Positions 43,382-52,713 of a stretch of 64,000 nt of DNA are shown here, piece after piece; within the stretch, counting starts at the first letter, position 1; each line of letters starts with the position of its first letter. Made by a program: the position numbers and the translations under genes. This DNA comes from Bacillus salipaludis (GTDB taxonomy: Bacteria > Bacillota > Bacilli > Bacillales_B > DSM-18226): positions 1 through 64,000 of the forward strand of contig NZ_SMYO01000009.1 of the NCBI RefSeq assembly GCF_004358205.1, written 5' to 3'. Below the pieces are notes generated by a model. It searched no databases, was not told where the DNA came from, and worked only from the letters and a program-made list of their open reading frames with translations.

Positions 43382-43834
43382 ATGTCAAGTAGTTCTTCAA
43401 GTAAGTCCAGTTCAAATAAGTCCAGTTCAAATAAGTCCAGCTCAAATAAGTCCAGCTCAAATAAATCCAGCTCAAATAAATCCAGTTCAAATAAGTCCAG
43501 CTCAAATAAATCCAGCTCAAATAAATCCAGTTCAAATAAATCCAGCTCAAATAAATCCAGTTCAAATAAATCCAGTTTAAATAAATCCAGTTCAAAAAAG
43601 TGCAGTTCAAATAAGTGCAAAGGGTGTGTATGTAGACAACTCAGAAAATTACAAAAAGATACAATTGTAGATTTGTTAATAAGTGGAACGGTAATCAAAC
43701 ATGTAGTATTAATTAAATTCAATAAAAAGACTTGCTGTGCTCACTTTAGTGAATGTGAGACAGAATCAGGATCAATTATCGTTGTCGATTGTAGTAAGAT
43801 TGATGCAATTCGGTATAAGGCTCATGATTTATAA
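43382..43834 (+). CDS. Ser-Lys pentapeptide-repeat protein with Cys-rich C-terminal domain
   Basis: 150 residues. Residues about 9-78 are fourteen pentapeptides, mostly SSSNK, ending SSLNK, SSSKK, CSSNK; the linker is CKGCVCRQLRKLQ. The C-terminal domain (IVDLLISGTVIKHVVLIKF, CCAHFSECETESGSIIVVDC, IDAIRYKAHDL) looks like a small beta barrel of the coat type. The Ser/Lys repeat is like CotB/CotG tails and makes it a candidate additional CotH substrate. ATG 43382 follows GGAGTG. No homologue recognised. Confidence 0.7.
   Translation: MSSSSSSKSSSNKSSSNKSSSNKSSSNKSSSNKSSSNKSSSNKSSSNKSSSNKSSSNKSSSNKSSLNKSSSKKCSSNKCKGCVCRQLRKLQKDTIVDLLISGTVIKHVVLIKFNKKTCCAHFSECETESGSIIVVDCSKIDAIRYKAHDL
43406..43615 (+). 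repeat. 15-bp tandem repeat array
   Basis: Fourteen contiguous 15-bp units of TCCAGTTCAAATAAG and close variants (third-position C/T and G/A changes), encoding SSSNK. The last three units are diverged. Confidence 0.95.
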
Positions 43835-43843
43835 AAGATAAAA

Positions 43844-43877
43844 AAAACGATGCATTTTGTTGTACCATCGTTTTTTT
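43844..43877 (+). terminator. Terminator of the Ser-Lys-repeat gene
   Basis: Stem AAAACGATG / CATCGTTTT, 13-nt loop, TTTTTTT. Confidence 0.87.
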
Positions 43878-43974
43878 GTGTGATTTACTCATTAATATGG
43901 ACAATAACATCCTCTCAAACACATATATTGTCATTCTGAGAGTTTTTCAAAAAAATAATGTAATTGTGCATAAA

Positions 43975-44093
43975 CTTTATTTAAACAACTGTATTCACGT
44001 GATATCGAAGACCAGGGTGTAAATAACAACTACCTTCAAAACGAATTTGAAGAAGATAGCGGTGACGAAAGAAGCAGTAGCAATAGCGACTAA
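43975..44093 (+). pseudogene. Possible C-terminal gene remnant
   Basis: An open stretch without start codon reads LFKQLYSRDIEDQG, NNNYLQNEFEEDSGDERS and SSNSD before a TAA, an acidic Ser-rich tail of protein-like composition. It is preceded by a stop in frame. It may be the end of a lost coat gene. Confidence 0.3.
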
Positions 44094-44159
44094 CTCAATA
44101 AAAAATAAATGATTTTCTTTGTTTTATTTAAGGCTGTGTTAAAGAACAATGTTGATTTT

Positions 44160-44376
44160 TTGAACAGCGTTGATTGGAGCGGAAGGTGCGAGACTCCTCG
44201 AAAATGCTAACGCATTTCCTTCGTGCGTGGGTGGATTCAAGGAAGAAATTCAGTGTCCTGCGGGAGCAGCGGGACAGGTGAGACCCCACAGGCGCTTAAG
44301 CGCCGAGGAGACTCACCGCCCGCCCCGCGGAAAGCGAGCATCCTGGAGTGGAAATCAACAACTAAGTTTAACAGAG
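44160..44376 (+). repeat. Dispersed Bacillaceae repeat, copy 3 (long form)
   Basis: Core 44169-44359 with ends GTTGATTGGAGCGGAAGG and GGAGTGGAAATCAAC and flanks TTGAACAGC / AAGTTTAACAG. It has the long internal block shared with copy 2 and the classic inner palindrome GGCGCTTAAGCGCC plus CCGCCCGCCCCGCGGAAAGC. Confidence 0.88.
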
Positions 44377-44519
44377 CTTTATTTAAAAAAGTGAGTGAAA
44401 GTGTCCCTCTTTTTTCTTGAATATTTTATCTAATTATTTTTTCAGAATCTTAACAATTCTAATACGATACTTTTACAATTGTTTGGTAATCTGAAGCAAA
44501 GAACAATATAGGAGTGATT

Positions 44520-44675
44520 ATGATGGTTGCTAAAATGAAAAGAGAATGGCATAAATTCTGGTTTATCAGTTATAACACCCTATTGGCTAAAAGTATCGAT
44601 TTAAAAAAAAATGAAAAATATCTTCAGAAATCAAAACATCATGGAGACAAATTGATTCGAATCTTGTCGCAATAA
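44520..44675 (+). CDS. 51-residue basic hypothetical protein
   Basis: Starts MMVAKMKREWHKFWFISYNT and ends HHGDKLIRILSQ; rich in Lys, His and aromatic residues, predicted helical, no membrane segment. AGGAGTG lies 6 bp before the first ATG and a terminator follows about 50 bp after the stop. Family not recognised. Too short for default ORF listing. Confidence 0.6.
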   Translation: MMVAKMKREWHKFWFISYNTLLAKSIDLKKNEKYLQKSKHHGDKLIRILSQ

Positions 44676-44726
44676 TTGTGTGGAAAATTTTGATATAGAA
44701 AATCTAAATAATAACAGTTGAAAGAA

Positions 44727-44755
44727 AGTGACTGAAAATGTCACTCCTTTTTTTA
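44727..44755 (+). terminator. Terminator of the 51-residue gene
   Basis: Stem AGTGAC / GTCACT, 7-nt loop, CCTTTTTTT. Confidence 0.8.
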
Positions 44756-44778
44756 TATTAACTTATATTTTTATTAAA

Positions 44779-44812
44779 AAACCACCAATCACATTTGACT
44801 GGTGGTTTCTCA
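44779..44812. terminator. Terminator-like hairpin
   Basis: Stem AAACCACCA / TGGTGGTTT, 12-nt loop, T-rich on the minus strand (TTTTTAATAAAAATA). It may end xpt-pbuX transcription. Confidence 0.6.
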
Positions 44813-44987
44813 TTATCTTAATTTTCCTCTTCGTTTTACCTTTTTGATTTTCAGTCATAAGTTCAATTAACATCTTGATTACTAGTCCGGATAACGGAAT
44901 AATCCTTGATTTTCTCCCTTTGTAATTTTCGTTAAGAAAATGTAGGCTATATCGACATATATATAGTAGACATATATCGGATAGAAA

Positions 44988-46300
44988 TTAGGAAGCTTTT
45001 ACTTCGATATTTTGCGTAACTACTTGTTTTCGCTTAGCAGGTTTTATTATATTGAACACAATATTTAAGAAAATAGCTGTTAAGCTCCCCGCAACAATTC
45101 CGCTGTTTGTAAGAATTTTAACACCATCAGGAAGATGTTTAAATAAATCAGGTACCGCCGTTACGCCTAATCCCATCCCGACTGAACAAGCGATAATCAG
45201 TAGGTTTTCTTGAGAAGTAAAATCAATTTTACTAAGCATCTTAATCCCGGAAGCAATCACCATACCAAACATGGCAATCATCGCACCACCAAGAACGGAT
45301 GTTGGAATAACGGTTGTTAACGCAGCGACTTTTGGTACAAAACCTAGAAATACAAGGATTCCGGCCATTGTGTAGATCACACTTTTGCTTTTTACACCTG
45401 AAAATTGAACAAGTCCCACGTTTTGTGAATAAGTCGTATAGGGAAAAGAATTAAATAGAGCTCCAAGGATACTTGCGAGACCTTCCGCACGATACCCTTT
45501 CACTAAATCTTTTTCCGATAATTTTCTCCCAGTAATATCACTTAAAGCAAAGTATACACCTGAAGACTCGATTAAGCTGACAATGGCTACTAAGGTCATG
45601 GTAATAATCGGTGCCAATTCAAAAGAAGGAGCTGCAAAGTGTAATGGGCTTACCATATGGAACCATGAAGCCTCACCAACAGATGCGAAGTTTACTTTCC
45701 CCATTAGTGCAGCGGCAATGGTACCGGCAATTAATCCCAACAAAATCGAAATCGAACGAATAAATCCTTTAGAGAAACGGTAAAGCAAGATAATAAACAA
45801 TAAAGTCCCAAATGCAAGAGCAAGATTTGTTTGAGAACCAAAATCAGGACTGCCTTGTCCGCCGGCAACATTATTCATCGCAACCGGAATTAGTGTTAGG
45901 CCAATAATTGTAACTACCGACCCAGTTACAATAGGAGGGAAGAAACGAATCAATTTTCCAAAAAAACTGGCAATGAGAATAACAATTAAACCGGAAATCA
46001 AAATCGAACCGTAGATGGCAGATAGACCGTATTGACTGCCAATCGCAATAATTGGTCCAACAGCGGTAAATGTACAACCAAGCACGATTGGAAGACCAAT
46101 CCCGAAAAAGCGATTCTGCCACACCTGCAATAACGTCGCAATCCCGCTTGTAAGAATATCAAGCGATACGAGATACGCTAATTGTTTACCTGAAAAATGA
46201 AGGGCGCTGCCGATAATCAGAGGAACAATTACAGCTCCGGCATACATTGCCAATACATGCTGAATTCCTAAAGAGGCAACTTTAAAAGGATTTTGTTTCA

Positions 46301-46301
<1 letters not shown>
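44988..46301 (-). CDS. pbuX: Xanthine permease
   Basis: 437-residue nucleobase:cation symporter-2 family transporter with about 14 segments. GIQHVLAMYAGAVIVPLIIG is the family start, QNVGLVQFSGVKSK-type signature appears as TTYSQNVGLVQFSGVKS, and ALSDITGRKLSEKDLVKGYRAEGL (Asp/Glu substrate region) follows. The start codon overlaps the xpt stop (TAATG), so the genes are translationally coupled and both under the purine riboswitch. Imports xanthine for salvage. Confidence 0.94.
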
Positions 46302-46897
<596 letters not shown>

Positions 46898-46907
46898 TTA
46901 AACCTCC

Positions 46908-47099
46908 TAATAATAAAAGCCCAAAGGTCCGCTCACATCAAAATTGAGTGAGGCAATGACCTTTGGGCTTGAATTCCAAGAGGAAACAAGAGGTGCGCGA
47001 TTCAGATAGAAAAGCGCGTTTCATTGCCCACTCATAGTCAGATTGTTTACGGCAATCCGGTAGAAACTTGCAGGCCATATTCCTGCGATTATATGAGTG
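46908..47099 (-). ncRNA. Guanine-class purine riboswitch with terminator platform
   Basis: Aptamer 47099-47029 on the minus strand: P1 CACTCAT / ATGAGTG, then ATAATCGCAGG, CCTGCAAGTTTCTACC (J2/3), and TGACTATGAGTG. The C in GACTATGAG (position 74 equivalent) specifies guanine or hypoxanthine rather than adenine. The terminator stem AAGCCCAAAGGTC / GACCTTTGGGCTT (46970-46917) is followed by TTTTATTATT. The antiterminator forms from TGAGTG.GGCAATGA, including the P1 3' strand, with TCATTGCCTCACTCA in the terminator loop. Ligand therefore switches xpt-pbuX off. Confidence 0.95.
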
Positions 47100-47121
47100 A
47101 AACGGTTATAAATTTATTCAC

Positions 47122-47151
47122 ATTATAACCATGACAAAAAGCTAAAATCAA
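47122..47151 (-). promoter_or_regulatory. SigA-type promoter of xpt-pbuX
   Basis: -35 TTGATT, 18-bp spacer, -10 TATAAT, about 15 bp before the aptamer begins. Confidence 0.65.
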
Positions 47152-47319
47152 TCTTTTTTTGATAAAAAACGAATAATATTTTATTTTTTAAAAATATCGT
47201 TCGTGTTTGAAAACGTTTTTTTTAATTCTTAAGAAGTGATTGAATATTCATTCATTTTCAGCTACTATATAAACTGAGAAGTCTATTCAGAAAATTCCAA
47301 ATTGAAAAGAGGGGATAAA

Positions 47320-48318
47320 ATGAACAAATCCATACCAGAAAACTGGTGGACTCAATTGCGCTTACCGATTATCTCTGCACCGATGTTCCTCGTATCAGGC
47401 CCTGATTTAGTCAAAAATTGCTGTTTGAATGGGATCATTGGTTCATTTCCAGCACCAAATGCACGACCGATTGAAGTACTTGACCAATGGATGGGGCAAT
47501 TAAACGCGGAATTAAAAGCTGCGAAAACGAAGGATCCTGGCCGAAAAATCGCACCATGGGCGATGAACATGGTTGTACATAGCTCATATGGGAGACTGCT
47601 GGAGGAACTTGAATTAATAAAAAAACATCAGCCTCAGTTGGTTATCACCTCACTAGGCAGTCCGAAGATGGTCGTTGATATCGTTCATGAATATGGCGGT
47701 CTTGTTTTTTCAGATGTAAGTGATGTGAAATTCGCGAAAAAAGCGGCGGAGGCAGGAGTTGACGGACTCATTTTAGTGGCAAGCGGGGCAGGTGGGCATG
47801 CCGGTCAAATTAACGGCTTTGCTTTTGTAGATATTGTGTGCTCCTTCTGGGATGGAATCATCGTACTTGCCGGTGCGATTTCGACTGGAAAGGGAATTTT
47901 AGCGGCACAAGCAGCAGGAGCAGACCTTGCCTATATGGGTACAAGATTCATTGTAGCAAAAGAAAGTATGGCCCGAGATGAATACCGAGAGATGCTAGTC
48001 GAAGCTACGCAAGAGGATATCATTTTGACAGACGCTTTTTCTGGGGTAAAGGCTAATATGTTAATTCCAAGCATTGTAAAAGCAGGACTTAATCCGGCTC
48101 AACTTGCGAAAAAAGAAAAAGTTGATTTTAATAATATGCAGCAGGAACCAAATGTCAAAGCATGGCGCGATATCTGGTCCGCAGGGCATGGTGTCGGAGC
48201 AATTGACAAAATCGAAACGGCTGGAGAAATTATTGAACGATTAGAGGTAGAATACCAAGATGCTCTTCAAAAGGTGAATAAAGCAGCTGAAAAATTATCC
48301 TTTCAAAAAGTGAAATAA
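47320..48318 (+). CDS. Nitronate monooxygenase-like flavin oxidoreductase, second paralogue
   Basis: 332-residue FMN-dependent TIM barrel. IISAPMFLVSGPDLVKNCC at the N-terminus, VASGAGGHAGQINGFAFVD (catalytic His), IVLAGAISTGKGILAAQAAGADLAYMGTRFI and LTDAFSGVKANML identify the family, in a branch distinct from the gene at 3941. ATG 47320 follows AAGAGGGG. TTGAAAACGTTTTTTT about 100 bp upstream resembles a cre site with one mismatch. Monocistronic. Confidence 0.85.
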   Translation: MNKSIPENWWTQLRLPIISAPMFLVSGPDLVKNCCLNGIIGSFPAPNARPIEVLDQWMGQLNAELKAAKTKDPGRKIAPWAMNMVVHSSYGRLLEELELIKKHQPQLVITSLGSPKMVVDIVHEYGGLVFSDVSDVKFAKKAAEAGVDGLILVASGAGGHAGQINGFAFVDIVCSFWDGIIVLAGAISTGKGILAAQAAGADLAYMGTRFIVAKESMARDEYREMLVEATQEDIILTDAFSGVKANMLIPSIVKAGLNPAQLAKKEKVDFNNMQQEPNVKAWRDIWSAGHGVGAIDKIETAGEIIERLEVEYQDALQKVNKAAEKLSFQKVK

Positions 48319-48324
48319 ATACGG

Positions 48325-48358
48325 AAAGAACCTATCCGAGTGGGTAGGTTCTTTTATT
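48325..48358. terminator. Terminator between convergent genes
   Basis: Stem AAAGAACCTA.CC / GG.TAGGTTCTTT, then TATTTTTTC. Confidence 0.85.
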
Positions 48359-48632
48359 TTTTCTTTTTGACCATATTTACAATCTTGTACCCTGGTTTTA
48401 CTTTGACTTTTTTCGTTTCTGTATTTGTTTTTACCTGATACATTGTAAATTTTTTGGGCTGATGTTCTAAAAGGTCAATCTTATTTACCGTTTCTTTACG
48501 GAAATGCTTATGTATTTTTTTCAATTGCTTATCCCGTTTTTCACCATAAAAAAAATCATACGTAAAAATGAATAAATAGATAAATGCCCCACCAACAAGG
48601 ATGGTATAGAGGAGAGAAGAGAGAACTGGCAC
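48354..48632 (-). CDS. Small single-helix membrane protein, unknown
   Basis: 92 residues: one membrane segment (VLSSLLYTILVGGAFIYLFI) followed by a strongly basic tail (GEKRDKQLKKIHKHFRKE, ending NMVKKKK). GTG 48632 is preferred because AAAGGGTG lies 6 bp ahead; an ATG at 48659 has no ribosome site. I do not recognise the family. Confidence 0.6.
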   Translation of the reverse strand: MPVLSSLLYTILVGGAFIYLFIFTYDFFYGEKRDKQLKKIHKHFRKETVNKIDLLEHQPKKFTMYQVKTNTETKKVKVKPGYKIVNMVKKKK

Positions 48633-48970
48633 AAAAAACACCCTTTCTGTTTCGTTCATTTGAGTAAGTCTATTATATCGTTTTTTCTTTCCAATAAAAT
48701 TATTTTTATATAATGAAAATTCAAAGGATTCCATTCAAATACTTTTCAAGCAAATATCCTGTTTTTGAAATGGTTACCCTATAGGAGTAAATAAAAAAAT
48801 TTTTAAAAATTTGTCCTCTAGGTATGAACATTTCAAAAAAAGTATGATACAGTAATTAACAAGAATGCTTTTATACAGGCAATTGAGCTTAATTTCAATG
48901 TCCGTGTCCAGTAGACAATTGTACTTAGGATAACGACAAATAACCGCTGAGTTGATAAGGAGGTAGAAAA

Positions 48971-50161
48971 ATGTCCAGTCATATTTTGGAACATTTTTTA
49001 AATGAAAATCTTGAAGATTTAAAGGGAAAAGGTCTATACAATGTTATTGATCCTTTAGAAAGTCCAAATGGTCCTGTCATTACGATTAATGGGAAGGAGC
49101 TTGTAAATCTTTCTTCTAATAATTATTTAGGTTTAGCAACAGATGAGCGTTTGAAACAAGCTGCAAAAGAAGCGATCGAACAATACGGTGTCGGAGCCGG
49201 TGCCGTCCGTACCATTAATGGTACGCTCAAGCTTCATGTAGAACTAGAGGAAAAATTAGCAGAATTTAAACATACGGAAGCAGCGATTGCCTATCAGTCG
49301 GGTTTTAACTGTAATATGGCAGCGATTTCAGCGGTTATGGATAAAAATGATGCGATTCTTTCAGACGAATTGAACCACGCCTCCATTATCGACGGCTGTC
49401 GGTTATCCAAAGCGAAAATTATCCGCTTTAAACACTCCGATATGGAAGATTTGCGGGCGAGAGCGAAAGAAGCAAAGGAATCAGGCCTTTACAATAAAAT
49501 AATGGTCATTACAGATGGCGTATTTTCAATGGACGGTGATGTTGCCCTATTACCTGAAATCATAAAAATTGCTGAAGAATTTGATCTAATTACGTATGTC
49601 GATGATGCCCATGGATCAGGAGTACTTGGTGATGGAACCGGGACTGTAAAGCATTTCGGATTATCAGATAAAATTGATTTCCAAATCGGTACACTTTCAA
49701 AAGCAATTGGGGTAGTTGGAGGATATGTGGCTGGAAAGAAAAATTTAATCGACTGGTTAAAGGTTCGCAGCCGTCCATTCCTTTTTTCAACTTCCCTAAC
49801 CCCTGCAGATGTTGCAGCCAGTAAAAAATCGATTGAAATTTTAATGGAAAGCACCGAGTTAAATCAAAAACTTTGGGAGAATGGAAATTACCTAAAAAAA
49901 GGCTTGAAGGAATTAGGGTTTAATATCGGTAACAGTGAAACACCAATCACTCCATGTATAATCGGGGACGAATCGTTAACCCAAGCTTTTAGTAAACGTT
50001 TAAACGAAGAAGGCGTATATGCAAAAGCGATAGTATTCCCAACGGTACCGCAGGGAACAGGCCGTGTTCGTAACATGCCAACTGCTGCCCATACCAAAGA
50101 AATGCTTGATAAAGCCATCTCCATTTATGAAAAAGTCGGTAAGGAAATGGGTGTCATTTAA
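48971..50161 (+). CDS. kbl: Glycine C-acetyltransferase (2-amino-3-ketobutyrate CoA ligase)
   Basis: 396-residue PLP enzyme of the alpha-oxoamine synthase family; it cleaves 2-amino-3-ketobutyrate with CoA to glycine and acetyl-Co[46 protein letters not shown] and [14 protein letters not shown] (PLP lysine) are present. BioF is close in sequence, but the tdh neighbour settles the role. AAGGAGGTAG precedes the ATG. Two-gene operon with tdh. Confidence 0.93.
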   Translation: MSSHILEHFLNENLEDLKGKGLYNVIDPLESPNGPVITINGKELVNLSSNNYLGLATDERLKQAAKEAIEQYGVGAGAVRTINGTLKLHVELEEKLAEFKHTEAAIAYQSGFNCNMAAISAVMDKNDAILSDELNHASIIDGCRLSKAKIIRFKHSDMEDLRARAKEAKESGLYNKIMVITDGVFSMDGDVALLPEIIKIAEEFDLITYVDDAHGSGVLGDGTGTVKHFGLSDKIDFQIGTLSKAIGVVGGYVAGKKNLIDWLKVRSRPFLFSTSLTPADVAASKKSIEILMESTELNQKLWENGNYLKKGLKELGFNIGNSETPITPCIIGDESLTQAFSKRLNEEGVYAKAIVFPTVPQGTGRVRNMPTAAHTKEMLDKAISIYEKVGKEMGVI

Positions 50162-50203
50162 TTTTTCAAATTACATCATCGTGAAGAGGACGGGGGATTA
50201 TAT

Positions 50204-51166
50204 ATGAAAAAAATATTAATCACAGGAGCTTTGGGGCAAATTGGGTCAGAATTAACCACAAGGCTTAGAGAAATTTACGGAGTAGACAATGTAATTGCCA
50301 CGGATATCAAAAAGAGCGACAACGTTAATTTCGAAAGTGGCCCCTTCGAAATTTTAGATGTAACGGACGGAAAACGGATGGTTGAAATTGCGAAAAAATA
50401 TAATGTTGATACCATCATGCATTTAGCCGCCCTTTTATCCGCAACAGCGGAAGCAAAGCCATTGTTTGCTTGGAATTTAAATATGGGTGGACTTATGAAT
50501 GCGCTTGAAACAGCAAGAGAGGTAAATGCGCAATTTTTCACACCAAGTTCTATTGGTGCATTCGGACCAACTACTCCTAAAGACCAAACACCCCAGGATA
50601 CGATTATGCGGCCAACAACCATGTATGGGGTAAACAAAGTTGCTGGGGAATTATTGGCTGATTACTATCACCAAAGGTTCGGAGTCGATACACGCGGCGT
50701 ACGTTTCCCGGGATTAATTTCGTATGTAGCACTGCCTGGAGGCGGAACAACAGATTATGCAGTTGAAATCTATTATGAAGCAATTAAAAATGGCAGATAT
50801 ACCTCCTATATTGATAAAGGCACCTACATGGATATGATGTATATGCCGGATGCATTGAATGCCATCATCGATTTAATGGAAGCAGATTCTTCAAAACTGA
50901 TTCACCGAAATGCCTTTAATGTTACAGCAATGAGTTTTGCACCTGAGGATATCGCAGCAAGTATCATGAGGTATATTCCAAACTTTAAAATGGCCTATAA
51001 TCCAGACCCTGTACGCCAAAAAATTGCTGATAGCTGGCCAAATTCAATTGATGCCACCGCTGCAAAGCAAGAATGGGGCTTTAAATTTGAATATGATTTG
51101 GACAAAATGACACAAGATATGATTGAAAAATTATCCCAAAAACTGCAAATAAGAAAGATGGCATAA
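50204..51166 (+). CDS. tdh: L-threonine 3-dehydrogenase (short-chain, epimerase-type)
   Basis: 320-residue NAD-dependent extended [18 protein letters not shown] is the NAD-binding motif, the catalytic Tyr and Lys are in [18 protein letters not shown], and RFPGLISY and [14 protein letters not shown] match the SDR-type threonine dehydrogenases rather than the zinc type. It oxidises threonine to 2-amino-3-ketobutyrate, the substrate of Kbl encoded 42 bp upstream. GAGGACGGGGG precedes the ATG. Confidence 0.92.
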   Translation: MKKILITGALGQIGSELTTRLREIYGVDNVIATDIKKSDNVNFESGPFEILDVTDGKRMVEIAKKYNVDTIMHLAALLSATAEAKPLFAWNLNMGGLMNALETAREVNAQFFTPSSIGAFGPTTPKDQTPQDTIMRPTTMYGVNKVAGELLADYYHQRFGVDTRGVRFPGLISYVALPGGGTTDYAVEIYYEAIKNGRYTSYIDKGTYMDMMYMPDALNAIIDLMEADSSKLIHRNAFNVTAMSFAPEDIAASIMRYIPNFKMAYNPDPVRQKIADSWPNSIDATAAKQEWGFKFEYDLDKMTQDMIEKLSQKLQIRKMA

Positions 51167-51168
51167 AT

Positions 51169-51200
51169 AAAAAGCGAAGCATCAGCTTCGCTTTTTATTT
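51169..51200. terminator. Bidirectional terminator between tdh and selD
   Basis: 12-bp perfect stem AAAAAGCGAAGC / GCTTCGCTTTTT, 4-nt loop, TATTTTTTT. Confidence 0.9.
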
Positions 51201-52247
51201 TTTTACATAAATTAATTTTTCGCTTTTCTCAGTGACACGTCCAATGATTGATGCTTGGGCAAGTCCATTAGAATGAAGATTTTCAATATATGTCCGTGCA
51301 TCCTTTTCATTCAATGAAACCAGTAAACCACCAGAGGTAATAGCATCACAAAGAACAAGTTGTTCATCTGGAAGGATTTCTTCATAAACAACATCATTCT
51401 GAAGCCATTTATGATTGGATTTAGACCCGCCTGGTACGACACCATCTTTAGCTAACTCAATGGCTCCTTCAAGGATTGGAACTTGGGAGAACGAAATTTC
51501 AAAGCTTACACCACTGCCTCGAGCCATTTCGCTGCCATGACCGAGCAGACCAAACCCAGTGACATCTGTAACAGCGTGTGGATGGAAGTTCGATAAAACC
51601 TCTGCAGCCGTTTTATTAAGCATCGCCATCGTTTCGGTTACTGCTTGTTCTTGTTCCACCGTAACAACATTTCTTTTAATTCCAGTTGTAAGAATACCCA
51701 CACCGACTGGTTTTGTTAAAACAAGAACATCACCAAGTTTTGCACCGACATTTTTCCACACCTTTTTCGGATGTACAATTCCAGTCACAGAGAGACCGAA
51801 TTTAGGTTCTTGATCATCAATTGAGTGGCCGCCCACTGTTAAGGCACCTGATTCTTTTACCTTATCCGCTGCCCCCCGGAGAATTTCGGAAAGCATATCG
51901 GGCCCGAGCTTCTTAATCGGATAGCCGACAATATTCATAACGGTTTTCGGCTGTCCGCCCATGGCATATACATCACTTAGTGCGTTCGCAGCCGCAATCT
52001 GACCGAACATATAAGGGTCATCCACGATTGGGGTAAAATAATCTAGTGTTTGAATGAGTGCGATCGAGTCTGTTAATTGAAATACTCCGGCATCGTCGGA
52101 TGTTTCATGTCCAACAAGTAATTCCGGAACAGGATCTTGTTTTGGCAATAGACGCAAGACTTGCGCCAGGTCTTCAGGACCAATTTTGCAGCCTCAGCCA
52201 GCTTTTGTTGACAATGAGGTTAGGCGAATTTTCTCTTGTTCACTCAT
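51195..52247 (-). CDS. selD: Selenide, water dikinase, a selenocysteine-containing protein
   Basis: Makes selenophosphate from selenide and ATP for Sec-tRNA synthesis. Read through one in-frame TGA at 52194-52196 the protein has 350 residues: MSEQEKIRLTSLSTKAG, Sec18, GCKIGPEDLAQVLR. The Sec aligns with the essential catalytic Cys of E. coli SelD (GAGCGCK). Then ETSDDAGVF, QTLDYFTPIVDDPY, ANALSDVYAMGG, VGGHSIDDQEPK and DVTGFGLLGHGSEMA follow. GGAGGTGGACAGT precedes ATG 52247. Conventional calling would start at a TTG at 52157 and lose the active site. A SECIS-like hairpin follows the UGA. Divergent from the SelW-like gene. Confidence 0.93.
52151..52167 (-). promoter_or_regulatory. SECIS-like element in selD
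   Basis: Within the coding mRNA, GGCGCAA / UUGCGUC forms a 7-bp stem (one G-U pair) with loop GUC. The loop begins 33 nt after the UGA, inside the window expected for bacterial SECIS elements, with a G at the first loop position. Confidence 0.6.
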
Positions 52248-52380
52248 ACTGTCCACCTCCATCTACCTAGTATAACTCTTTCAGGTTATTTGCGCACGAA
52301 TGGTGCAAAATAATTGCTGTAATATTAGGGATAAGGTAGAATGTTTTTACTATCTTGATGTAGCAAAATAGGAGGTCCGT

Positions 52381-52620
52381 ATGAAAAATTATCAAGTAAT
52401 TGTTGAATTTTGCATGCAATGAAACTTTGCTCCAAAAGCTGCGAGTTTCGCAGAAGAGCTATTTACCCACTTTAATCGTAATATTAAAAAGATGGAATTA
52501 ATACCTGCCTCAGGAGGGGTTTTTGAAATTACCGTTGATGGAATAAAAATATATTCCAAGGATGAAACAGGTGTCTTTCCTGATACAGACGAAATCATCA
52601 AAATAATCGAAAGCATGTAA
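52381..52620 (+). CDS. SelW-like (Rdx family) selenoprotein with CXXU motif
   Basis: 79 residues when the TGA at 52420-52422 is read as Sec14: MKNYQVIVEFCMQ, Sec, NFAPKAASFAEELFTHF, then MELIPASGGVFEITVDGIKIYSKDETGVFPD. The motif C-M-Q-U is the redox CXXU of the SelW/SelT/SelH family, and the SGGVFEITVDG...YSKxETGxFPD end is the family consensus. AGGAGG lies 5-6 bp before the ATG. It is hidden from ORF callers because the UGA splits a tiny gene. Divergent from selD (133-bp gap), with a strong terminator after it. Probable thioredoxin-fold oxidoreductase. Confidence 0.9.
52439..52453 (+). promoter_or_regulatory. SECIS-like element in the SelW-like gene
   Basis: CUGCGA / UCGCAG, a perfect 6-bp stem with loop GUU, starts 16 nt after the UGA; the loop starts at +23 with G first, close to the geometry of the E. 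coli fdhF element. Confidence 0.65.
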
Positions 52621-52621
52621 A

Positions 52622-52668
52622 AAAAAGCTCTCAAATCCATAAAGGATGAATTTGAGAGCTTTTTTATT
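52622..52668 (+). terminator. Terminator of the SelW-like gene
   Basis: 15-bp perfect stem AAAAAGCTCTCAAAT / ATTTGAGAGCTTTTT, 13-nt loop, TTATT; it starts immediately after the stop codon. Confidence 0.92.
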
Positions 52669-52713
52669 GCTAGTAATAGTATTATGTAAACTGCAACAAA
52701 AAAAGAAAAACGG

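Larger units (their letters stand above)
44676..44987. other. Intergenic region with two terminators
   Basis: Holds the two hairpins listed separately and AT-rich sequence near 44950 (CATATATATAGTAGACATATATCGG). No gene seen. Confidence 0.5.

Noticed and set aside
43353..43722. Antisense ORFs reading LNWIY and FELDL repeats
   Set aside because: They are reverse frames of the 15-bp array, without ribosome sites.
51195..52157. selD as a truncated gene starting at TTG 52157
   Set aside because: It would lack the catalytic segment. The upstream frame with one TGA restores it completely and has a ribosome site.
52381..52620. SelW-like gene as a pseudogene with nonsense mutation
   Set aside because: The TGA stands exactly at the redox position of CXXU, the rest of the frame is intact, a SECIS-like hairpin follows, and selA and selD are adjacent.
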